From contig NZ_CP064655.1 of NCBI RefSeq assembly GCF_018141525.1, positions 2,822,501-2,886,500 of the forward strand: 64,000 nt of DNA. Reading direction: 5' to 3'. Positions 52,636 through 62,791 of the stretch are shown one piece after another (position 1 is the stretch's first letter; every line of letters starts with the position of its first letter). The stretch comes from Miltoncostaea marina (lineage in GTDB: Bacteria; Actinomycetota; Thermoleophilia; Miltoncostaeales; Miltoncostaeaceae). Made by a program: the position numbers and the translations under genes. A model generated the notes under the pieces. The model saw nothing but the letters and a program-made list of their open reading frames with translations, had not been told where the DNA came from and searched no databases.

Positions 52636-53689
52636 TCAAGCGGCCAGAGCGCGCGCGGCGCCTACCGGAGCAAAGGGCTCGTTGCGGGTGAGCATGTGCC
52701 AGATCGCCTCGGCCAGGCGCCGGCGATGTCGACCTGGGCGACCTTCGGCCCGCGCTGACGTCCCAGGCGCGCCTTGGTGCGCTGGTAGCGCGCGCGGTAG
52801 ACCGGGTGCCGGCACGCGTGGGTGGCCGCCTCCATGAGGGCCCAGCGCAGACAGCGGGGCCCGGCGTGGGTGAGCGGGCCGCGCCGGTCGGTGGAGCCGG
52901 ACTGGTAGACCCGCGGGCACAGGCCGGTGTAGCCGCACAGCGTGGCCGGGCAGGAGAAGCGGGCGATGTCGCCGATCTCGGCGCCGATCGTGTAGCCGAG
53001 CACCCAGGCGATCCCCGGGGCGCTCATCAGTAGCGGGACGTAGCGGTGATCGGCGCCCAGGGCGCGCAGCTCGCGGTCGATGCCGGCGATCTGACGATCG
53101 AGGTCGGCGATCATCTGCAGCGCGGCCTCGACCCCGCCGCGCCATGGCTCGGGGAGATCGAGCCGGCCCAGCAGCTCGCGCCCGGCCCGTCCGAACAGAT
53201 CCGACACCGGGCAGGCGTGGCCGAAGGCGAGCAGCTGAGCGTGGATGCGGTGCTTGAGCGAGGAGCGCTTTCGCACCAGGTAGAGGCGCCAGCGGGCCCG
53301 CTCACGTTCGGCGCGCTGGGCGAAGGCGGGCAGCCAGATCGCCGGGACCAAATCGCGACGGCTGAGCTCGGCCAGCACCCAGAAGGTGAAGGGGCTGGCG
53401 CCCCTGGCCGACCCGTCGCGCCAGACCGGCGAGCCCGCTTCGTCCCCGATGCGCTGGAGCGCTGCGGGCCCCGTTCATCGACTCGATCGCCGCCCAGGCG
53501 TCGATGCGATCGGTCTTACAGGCGAGCTCCACGGCCCCGTGACCATCCGGGGCGTCGGCGACCTCGACCTCCCACCCGCCGTCGGCATCCGGCAGGGCGG
53601 CGCCGGTCTCCCAGGCGCTCGCCCCGCTCATCAAGCAGGCAGTAGTCCAACCGCCTGCGGCTGAGATCCAATCCGGCATGCAGCATCAT
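52636..53689 (-). pseudogene. IS110-family transposase, scrambled and frameshifted
   Basis: The start is MMLHAGLDLSRRRLDYCLLDERGERL (RuvC-like DEDD N-terminus) at 53689. The C-terminal part is well preserved (MSAPGIAWVLGYTIGAEIGDI, FSCPATLCGYTGLCPRVYQSG, GPRCLRWALMEAATHA). Near 52723 one missing G breaks AQVDIA-RRLAEAIWHMLTRNEPFAP. Between 53383 and 53591 conserved blocks are out of order and two are inverted. The gene cannot make an active enzyme as read; misassembly is a real possibility. Confidence 0.85.
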
Positions 53690-53766
53690 GAGCGTGGGCC
53701 TCCTCCCGCTCGCTCCTTCGGTTCCACGCCGGAGCGTGGCACCGAGGAGGCCCTCCTTCATGACAT

Positions 53767-54282
53767 TCAGACGCGGTTGACCTCGCCGGTGATCGGCGTC
53801 GCATTCTTGGCGTTATCGAACATCGGAGACGTCCGCTCGGCCGCCTGGCGGATCTCCTCAAGCTGCGCAGGCGAGGCGTCGGAGTCGACCTGGACCGTAT
53901 AGCGGAGGCTCGTGAACCCGGGCCGGACGTCGTCGTCCAGCGCCAGATACCCGCGCAGGTCGTAATCCCCGGTTACGTCAATGCGCAGGTCTCGGAAGTC
54001 AATGCCACGCTTCGCCGCCTGCGTGACCCACCCGATCGTGAGGCACGTTCCCACGGAGGCAAGCAGCAGCTCCATCGGGTCGACCGCCTCGTCCGTTCCG
54101 CCGAGAGGCGCCGGCTCATCGGTCTCGATCGAGAACGAGCGGGCGACCGTTCGCGCGCGGGCCCCGTCCTCCCAGGACGTCACGGTGCTGAAGGTTCCTC
54201 GCCCGACCGTCGGATCCTCGGCCACGGCCGAGCGCGTCGTATCGAACGCGGACAGGTCAAGAGTAGTGCAGCTTCGTGCCAT
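53767..54282 (-). CDS. OsmC-family protein (copy 2), second cysteine lost
   Basis: This 171-residue OsmC-fold protein has the first redox cysteine C80 in LLLASVGTCLTIGW. The position of the resolving Cys reads ERTSPMFDN, i.e. Ser instead of Cys. It may use another thiol or have a different role. The upstream motif AACACCGTAGAGATT and GGATTTAGGAGG are shared with copy 1. The ATG follows TAGGAGGA at ideal spacing. Confidence 0.88.
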   Translation of the reverse strand: MARSCTTLDLSAFDTTRSAVAEDPTVGRGTFSTVTSWEDGARARTVARSFSIETDEPAPLGGTDEAVDPMELLLASVGTCLTIGWVTQAAKRGIDFRDLRIDVTGDYDLRGYLALDDDVRPGFTSLRYTVQVDSDASPAQLEEIRQAAERTSPMFDNAKNATPITGEVNRV

Positions 54283-54302
54283 GCCGTCCTCCTAAATCCT
54301 GG

Positions 54303-54317
54303 AACACCGTAGAGATT
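54303..54317 (-). promoter_or_regulatory. Shared OsmC upstream motif, site 2
   Basis: AACACCGTAGAGATT (minus: AATCTCTACGGTGTT) lies 21 bases before the second osmC-like start and runs into GGATTTAGGAGG. Fourteen kilobase-scale neighbours apart from site 1 show no such sequence; the proteins themselves are well diverged, so the motif is likely functional. Confidence 0.55.
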
Positions 54318-54555
54318 CTCAGGATAGCTCGTGTAAGCCGCCGCCGTGCCACGGGGGTCAGAGCGGGACCGCCGGCGGCAGGAGTCGCTCGTAGGTCGAG
54401 GGCGTATCCGAGGGTGCGGCGGTCCACTTCAGGCTCCCTGTGGGGCCCGGGAGTGTCGGTGCAGGGAGTCCGCCGACCAGACGGCTCGCTGGTCGGAGCT
54501 GGAGGCCGCGCACCAGGCCGCAGCTCCCGCCGGCGCACAAAGGCGCCAGCCAGCG
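54318..54555. other. Unassigned stretch between OsmC copy 2 and the P-type ATPase
   Basis: About 240 bp. Short frames only; I see nothing recognisable. The end of the ATPase gene nearby is also non-conserved. Confidence 0.4.
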
Positions 54556-56774
<2,219 letters not shown>

Positions 56775-56778
<4 letters not shown>

Positions 56779-57113
56779 GCGGCGCCCCGGCGCCGGCCGC
56801 GGCCGTAGTTCGGGCAGGAGGCGATCCGCTCGCCGGCCCGCGCGAGCAGGGCGTCGGTCACGCCGAGGAGCTCCTCGACGCCCTCTGCGAGCCAGTAATG
56901 CACCTCGCGCCGGCGGCGCTCCCGCTCAGCCAGCCCGCACTCCCAGAGGCAGGCGAGATGCGTCGACGCGTTCGGCTGCGAGATCCCGGTCGCCGCTACG
57001 ACGTCGGTCACGCGCGCAGGCGCCCTCCGCAACAGCTCGATGATCCGTCCGCGGTTGGGATCCGACAAGCCGTGAAAGAGAACGGTGCGCACCTCCAGGT
57101 CATTCATATCCAT
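56775..57113 (-). CDS. cmtR: CmtR-like Cd/Pb-sensing ArsR-family repressor
   Basis: This 112-residue winged helix contains ISQPNASTHLACLWECGLAE. Counting from this start, cysteines lie at 55, 59 and 100 (the last in ERIASCPNY). The spacing (4, then 41) is the same as C57/C61/C102 of mycobacterial CmtR, which binds Cd(II) and Pb(II) through the DNA-binding helix and the C-terminus. It is translationally coupled to the ATPase. The ATG at 57113 was chosen; ATG 57107 and TTG 57125 are alternatives. Confidence 0.92.
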
Positions 57114-57131
57114 TGACGGTAGCAAATATGA
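57104..57131. promoter_or_regulatory. Probable CmtR operator
   Basis: TCATAT (57104-57109) and ATATGA (57126-57131) form an inverted repeat with a 16-bp spacer around the start of the cmtR-like gene, in locally AT-rich DNA. Position and style suit an ArsR-family operator. Confidence 0.55.
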
Positions 57132-57330
57132 TTGACGCCGAGGGATGAGATCGTGGGCGCGCTGGGCTCGTCCGTCAGCGCTCCGATCGTCCCCGCCGGG
57201 CGGGCCGACAGCCCCGGATGTACGAGGAGTGCGGCTTTCCCCGCTCGCGATGTGGACTTCCCCGCTTACCGGGACCGACGGCGCGACTAGGACGTCTTAA
57301 CGACACCGTTCAACGCGCGAAGGAGGCGAC

Positions 57331-58406
57331 ATGCCCAACGGGTTCACACGACGCCAGGTGATCGGCGGCCTCGCCGTCGGCGGTCCGCTGGCCGCCCTCG
57401 GCCTGACGGCGTGCGGGGGCGGGGACGACGGAGGAGCAGCCGTCGCAGCCGGTACCGCGCTGCCCACGGACCACGCGATGCCGCAGGAGGCGGACTTCGA
57501 CCCCGGCCCGCCGGTGAAGCCTCGGGAGCCGCACACAATCTTCCCGGCCGAGGCGCCACCGCGCTCCACCACCCGGCGCCACGAGATCGTCTTCGAGGTC
57601 GACGAGCACCTGCGCGAGGTCGCGCCCGGCCGCACGATGATGGCGTGGACGTTCAACATCCCGGGCCAGCCGGGGCGCGTCCCCGGCCCGGTCCTCCGGG
57701 TGACCGAGGGCGACCGCATCGACTTCACGTTGCGCAACACCGGGTCGCTGCAGCACTCGATGGACTTCCACGCGGCCAAGATCTCCTGGTCGCGGCACTA
57801 CCAGGCGGTCGACGTGGGCGAGGAGACGAGCTTCTCCTTCATCGCGAAGGTGCCCGGCGTCTTCATGTGGCACTGCGGCGTGCCGCCGGTGCTGCTGCAC
57901 GTCGGCCAGGGGCAGCACGGGATGATCATCGTCGACCCGAAGGACGAGTCGCTGCTGCCGCCGGCGCGCGAGTTCGCGCTCTGCCAGACCGACCTCTACG
58001 CCGGCAAGAACGGGGAGATCTCGGACTACGCCAAGCTGCAGGCCGGATCGCCGGAGTTCGTCGTTTTCAACGGCTACGCCAACCAGTACACCGGCGGGGA
58101 CGCCCTACGGATCAAGAAGGGCGAGCGCGTGCGCGTCTTCGTCCAGAACGCCGGCCCCAGCCGCTGGTCGGCATTCCACGTGATCGGCGCGCTCTTCGAC
58201 CGCGTCTTCGCCGAGGGCATCCACAAGGAGAACCTCACCCGGGGCTCGCAGACGGTGAACCTGGCGCCGAGCCAGGGCGCAGTAGTCGAGTTCACGGTCG
58301 AGGAGGAGGGCTCCTACCCTTCGTGACGCACGACTTCCACGACCACGCGAAGGGGGCCTTCGGGCTCTTCACCACGAACGGCGAGAAGACCGGCGGGGCG
58401 GGGTGA
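57331..58406 (+). pseudogene. NirK-like two-domain copper protein (Tat lipoprotein), one frameshift near the 3' end
   Basis: The N-terminus combines a twin-arginine motif (TRRQVIGG) with a lipobox (LGLTAC). Two cupredoxin domains show copper ligands: QHSMDFHAAK, FMWHCGVPPVLLHVGQGQHGM, AFHVIGALFDRVF and, after the shift, THDFHDHAKGA. These match the type 1 and type 2 sites of NirK-class proteins, although the H-to-M spacing differs. The frame breaks at CCC 58317-58319; one more C turns SYPS-stop into SYPFVTHDFHDHA and extends to 58406. The gene is probably intact in nature. Confidence 0.82.
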
Positions 58407-58616
58407 CGTGGGCCACCGCCCCCCGCTGGAGTCGCACAGTCTCCGGCGCGTCGACGCGTGATGCTTGCCGCTCCGACCGTCGACGCAAGCGGCCGGACCG
58501 AGCCGATTGCCATGCAGGGCGTTGCGGGACCCCGCCGGGCGCAGCAGGACGCCGACCAGCCAGGGCGCCGTCCGGGCCCACGTGTCACTGGGACCCCGGC
58601 TCGTGGCGAGCGACCG

Positions 58617-59315
58617 TCACGACGGGCCGACCGCAGCGACGGCCTCCGCGACCTCAGTGACGCCGACGACGCCCTGAAGCATCCTCTCGCCACCGGGCCC
58701 GCGGACGATGAACGTCGGAGTACCCTCGACGCCGTCGGCCTCCGCGGCCGCGGCCCGCTCAGCCGCGCGCCGCTCGATCTGCGAGGAGCGGTAGTCCGTC
58801 CTCCACGCCTCGACGTCCAGACCGAGCTCGCCGACCGCCTGCTCGAGCAGCTCGTCCGAGAGCCAGTCGGCTCGCTCGTCGCCCTGGTTGCGGTAGAGCA
58901 GCGTGACGAGCGACCACATGGCGTCCTGCTCCGCGGCGGCCTCGGCACCCAGCGCTCCGCGCTCGGAGCTCGGGCTGATGAACGCGATCGGACGGAAGAC
59001 GAGCCGGGCTTCGCCCGTCCTCACCAGCTGGGAGATCACGTCGGGGATCATCGATTCCGCGGCCTCCTTGCAGTGAGGGCAAGCGAGGTCGCCGTACTCG
59101 ACGATCTCCACCGGCGCATCCGGGTCGCCGAGCTCGTTCCCGCTCTGCCTGAGCCCAGACAGCTCGGACTCGACGGACTGGGCTCCGAGGATGGCGGCGG
59201 CTGCCTCGTCGCCTCCTTCGTCCTCTCCACCGCCGGAGAGGCTCGTTCCGACCAGCACGGCGACTATGACGGCCGCCACGGCGACGGCGATCCACGTGTA
59301 GCGCGTCCTCATCAT
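58617..59315 (-). CDS. DsbA-like thiol-disulfide oxidoreductase, membrane-anchored
   Basis: This 232-residue protein has an N-terminal anchor (about 7-24) and a thioredoxin-like domain with C79-PHC-82 in YGDLACPHCKEAA. A helical insertion follows and the cis-Pro loop is GVEGTPTFIV. It oxidises or isomerises disulfides outside the cell. It could serve Cys-rich secreted proteins of this cluster. It is convergent with the NirK-like gene, and the 210 bp between them hold nothing I recognise. Confidence 0.88.
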   Translation of the reverse strand: MMRTRYTWIAVAVAAVIVAVLVGTSLSGGGEDEGGDEAAAAILGAQSVESELSGLRQSGNELGDPDAPVEIVEYGDLACPHCKEAAESMIPDVISQLVRTGEARLVFRPIAFISPSSERGALGAEAAAEQDAMWSLVTLLYRNQGDERADWLSDELLEQAVGELGLDVEAWRTDYRSSQIERRAAERAAAAEADGVEGTPTFIVRGPGGERMLQGVVGVTEVAEAVAAVGPS

Positions 59316-59856
59316 GTCTCCGGATTCGTTGGCGAAGAGCCCGGGCGCCGATCACTTCACGAGCCTGGACTGCGGCAGTGTGTCAGGAGCCCGAGCGCCG
59401 GTCGACGGCTCGGCAGGCGGCGCTCCCGACTCATTGCAGCCAGGTGAGGCGCGCAGCCGTTCGATGCACGGGCACGCGCCTCGGCGAACCGGGCCGGCTT
59501 GGCAGAAGCAACTGGACGATGGGGCCGGTGATGGAGCCGTCGACTCGACCGAGGCGCCCGCTCGATCATGGCGGCCCCGTCACCAGTTGCTGCCCCCGCC
59601 TTCGCGCCCGGTGGCGGCCACTCTCGCCAGGCGACCCGCCGAAGTCCGCATGCGGTCGCCGCGCTCGACACGACAACCAAGCAGCGCCGGGCGATGCGCG
59701 GGAGCGGCGCTCCGGAGAAAAGAGTGAGGGAAGCCGCGCGGACGGGCCCTCGAGGGCTTCGTGACCGGGTAAGCGCCAGAGGGCCATCCCGCATGGTTGA
59801 ACGGAAAGACCCGTGTCGCCCCGTCCCAGCTGGCCGCCGCGCGCGACCAGGCCGCC

Positions 59857-60759
59857 GATCAGGCGGCGGCGGCGAACCGGGCGGCCAGCTGGCGTGGCGG
59901 CCTTGTCGAGCGACCGGCGCGCGCGGTTGTACCGCATGGTCGTGCGCGGGTCGGCGTGGCCGGCGTCGTCCTGGACGATGTGCAGAGGGATGCCCGCGGC
60001 GAGCGCCTGCGTGACGAAGGTGTGCCGCATGGAGTGGGGCGACAGCGGCTTTGTTGATGCCCGCCTGCTTGGCGAGCCGGCACACGACGCGCCAGGCGAC
60101 GAAGCGGTCGAGCGGCTGGCCGTCGCGCCCGAGGAAGATCGGCCCGGTGGTGCGCGAGCCGATGGTCTGGGTGAGGGCGTGGAAGGTGGCCGGCGCCAGC
60201 GGGATGTTGATCTTGGAGCCGCCCTTGCGGGCGACGCGCAGGACGCGGTGGCCGAGCTCCTCGCCAAGATCCACTCAGCGCCGCAGATCTCCGATAAACG
60301 CAGCCCATTGAGGACGCCGAGGCAGGCGATCGCGGAGTTGCGCGGACCGGCCTCGTGGGCCGCCTCGAGGAAGCGCCGGACCTCACCCTCGTACATGCCG
60401 AGCCGCGGGGAGTCCTTGCCGAGCTTGGGGCGCTTCACGCGCTCGGCGGGCGAGCGGTCGATGAGGCCCTCGTCCACGGCGTAGTCGTAGAAGCCGGCGA
60501 GCGCCGACAGCCGCTGGGCGACCGTGGCCGGCGCGAGCTTGCGCACCTCCAGGAGCTCGAGGCGGTAGGCGTCCACGACCGCCCGCGAGGCGGCGAAGTG
60601 CGGGATCCCGTGCTGGTGCAGGAACCGGCCGAAGTCGTCCAGGCAGCGCTCGTAGGCGGCGCGGGTGTGCCCGGAGTGCGAAGCCAGTAAGGCGGCCTTC
60701 ACCTCGCTGGGCGTCTCGGGGTGGAACGTGGGAGCGCCGGTGGCGACTGATGTCGGCAC
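59857..60759 (-). pseudogene. Second tyrosine recombinase (XerC/D-like), frameshifted
   Basis: The N-terminal SAM-like domain is intact (SHSGHTRAAYERCLDDFGRFLHQHG ... SALAGFYDYAVDEGLI, abbreviated) and the catalytic R region reads GVLNGLRLSEICGAEW. There the frame changes (about 60275) to VDLGEELGHRVLRVARKGGSK. It changes back in AAA near 60048 to give KPLSPHSMRHTFVTQAL and DDAGHADPRTTMRYN (HxxR, H, Y). A third disturbance lies close to the end. It was a phage/transposon-type recombinase and no longer reads through. Confidence 0.8.
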
Positions 60760-60822
60760 GAGCGCGTCGCCGGCGGCGGGAGCCGAGGGCTCAGGAAGCG
60801 GAGCAGGCAGGTGGTCGGGACA

Positions 60823-61152
60823 TCAGCCCCCCGGAAGGATTCTGGCCATGAGCGCGGCGATGCCGTGCTGGAACCGCCACAGCAGCAGCGCCGTGACGGC
60901 GGCCGCGGCGATGCCGACGCCCAGGCCGAGCAGAGTGCCTGCCCACCACGAGCCGCCGTAGAGCGATGCGGCGCCGAAGCCTGCGGCCGCTGCGATGCTG
61001 ATCAGCACGCCGAACAGCGTCAGGCGGTAGGCGTTCAGAGCGCGGGTGACCCGGACGTCGGTGATGGACACGGTCGCGCTGGACGACGCCCGCAGATGCA
61101 CCTCGTGGACCTTGCCCTTGGGCGGGTCGGGGTCGGCGGAGGGGTCGGCCAT
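60823..61152 (-). CDS. Small two-TM membrane protein, unknown
   Basis: The 109-residue protein has a polar N-terminus with KGKVHEVHLRASSSATVSITD and a helical hairpin of two transmembrane segments (about 45-63 and 70-92), ending FQHGIAALMARILPGG. A CACACA/TGTGTG repeat lies just upstream. No family recognised. Confidence 0.6.
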   Translation of the reverse strand: MADPSADPDPPKGKVHEVHLRASSSATVSITDVRVTRALNAYRLTLFGVLISIAAAAGFGAASLYGGSWWAGTLLGLGVGIAAAAVTALLLWRFQHGIAALMARILPGG

Positions 61153-61971
61153 GCGGCCACCGTGCCACACATAAGAGTGCTTGTGTGCGGTCCTACGGCC
61201 GCTGGCTCGGGCCGACGCGGGCGCCGAGCAGGCCAGGTTGTCGACTTGGACGCGCAGAACCGGGACACGGCGCTGCGAGGTGTCGACCCAGGTGGGCGCG
61301 TGGACCCCTAGCTAGAGGCCCAACGGTGTAGCGCGGGCGGCCGAGACGCGAAGGCGGAGCCGGTGATGGCCTCCGGCCCGTAGCAAGATCGAGCGCTCGG
61401 CCCGATCGCGCGCTCGTCACCCGATGGAGGTCAGCGTGCGGAGGCGAGCCGAGCGAGCACTCGCCCCGCATGCCGTCCTACTTCGCGTCCGCCTCCAAGT
61501 CCAGACTCAGCTGGCCGGGGATCGACGGGCGATGCGGTGTCGCCGGCGAGGCGCAGGGCGCTCGCGCGGCGGCTGGTGGTGTTCCTCTGGAATAGCGGCA
61601 CCTCCTGGAGCCGGCCCTTCATGGTTGAGTGGCCCCGGTGAGGTGGTGGACTCCTGGGTGCTGAAGTGAGGGCTGCCCGTCTCCTCACCGGGGACGGGCA
61701 AATCCTCTCACGCGCATGGGACGAAGCCCTGCCGTTCCTGCGCGTTTCCAGGGAGATCAATTCCCTGGTGTACGGCCTGCCCGCCCATAAAGCGTCTCGC
61801 ATGGGCGGCGGCCGCATAGCCCTCCCGCGGGGGATCTCGCAAATGCCCCGGCAGAGCGGGCCGCCGATCAGGAGGTCGAGGCGTCGAGCCGCGCATGCCG
61901 ACCGGACCCGCCGTCACCATCGGCCTGGGGTGTCGATGCAGGCGCCCGGTGAAGCGACCGGAGGGGACGTC
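61153..61971. other. Long stretch without a supported gene; inverted repeat at 61166-61187
   Basis: About 820 bp with only short, unconvincing frames on both strands. CACACA (61166-61171) and TGTGTG (61182-61187) form a perfect 6-bp inverted repeat next to the two-TM gene and may be an operator. This gap near the relaxase is one place an origin of transfer could lie, but I see no nic-like motif I can name. Confidence 0.45.
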
Positions 61972-62214
61972 ATGAGCGACAAGATCATCGGCCGGAAGGT
62001 GACCCGCACCTTCCGTGGCGAGGAAGCGACCGGCCAGGTGGTCGGGCTGGGCGCGGACGGCGGACAGATCCTGCTGCTCGTCGAGTATCACGGCGAGCTC
62101 CAGACATGGCCCGTCCCCGCAGCCGGCGTGAACTACGGGAGCGGAGACGCTGCCGGAGCGACGGTCGAGCTCCTGCCGAGGGAGCCCGGCCGCCTCACGA
62201 CGCTGAGCGGCTAG
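61972..62214 (+). CDS. Small beta-rich protein (80 residues), unknown
   Basis: The ATG follows GGAGGGGA at good spacing. The sequence is KIIGRKVTRTFRGEEATGQV, then ILLLVEYHGELQTWPVP, which looks like a small SH3-type barrel, ending in PREPGRLTTLSG. No cysteine, signal or transmembrane part. Function unknown. Confidence 0.65.
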   Translation: MSDKIIGRKVTRTFRGEEATGQVVGLGADGGQILLLVEYHGELQTWPVPAAGVNYGSGDAAGATVELLPREPGRLTTLSG

Positions 62215-62370
62215 GAAGCCCCGCCTGCGGGCGCGTCCGGGCGAGTCGCGGACCTCGACCACAGAGGGGACCACCAGGACCCGAGCGGCGGACGCCCGCC
62301 CGGCCAGCGCGCTCACGACGACGCCCTCGGGCGCGCTCGCTGTGCCTCCGATCGGGGGCTGCCGGGGCAG

Positions 62371-62673
62371 CTAGCGCGCGAGCACCTGCCGCAACTGCTC
62401 CACGCTCGGCGCCCCCTGGAGGCCGTCCGGCGTCGCGTAGATGCGGCACATGAGGCCGACCGGTGCGGCCTCATCGAGGAACAAGTCCTCGCCGTCGACG
62501 AGCACCGTCGGCGAGCCACGGAATGCAACGGCCTCCGCCTGCTCGGACGTCTCAACGCGCTCAAGCTCGACCTCGACCGCAGACGAGCCCAGCTCGCGGA
62601 GCACCTCGCGCAGCCGGGTCTCGGCCACGCGCCAGTTCGGGCAACCGTCGAAGTAGCGAACGCTCACGCGCAT
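62371..62673 (-). CDS. Thioredoxin-like small protein with GCPNW motif
   Basis: This 100-residue thioredoxin-fold protein has the active-site-like FDGCPNWRVAE (one Cys instead of CxxC) and a cis-Pro loop RGSPTVLVDGEDLF. One further Cys lies in GLMCRIYATPDG. I know similar proteins near mercury and other metal genes, where they may handle metal-thiol adducts. It stands alone between the 80-residue protein and the relaxase gene. Confidence 0.75.
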   Translation of the reverse strand: MRVSVRYFDGCPNWRVAETRLREVLRELGSSAVEVELERVETSEQAEAVAFRGSPTVLVDGEDLFLDEAAPVGLMCRIYATPDGLQGAPSVEQLRQVLAR

Positions 62674-62791
62674 GCCTCGATGGTAGCCCGTGGACGCTCG
62701 GCTTGTGTCCCGGCGGATCGAGTGGAAGCCGACGCCGACACTCGCGGTCCGGCGCGTGCTCCTCAGGCGCTGGCTCAGCGGTTCCGGCACG

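Noticed and set aside
61424-61817. Overlapping short ORFs in the 61.2-61.9 kb gap
   Set aside because: No start signals, no recognisable sequence, Arg/Pro/Ser-rich shadows on both strands.
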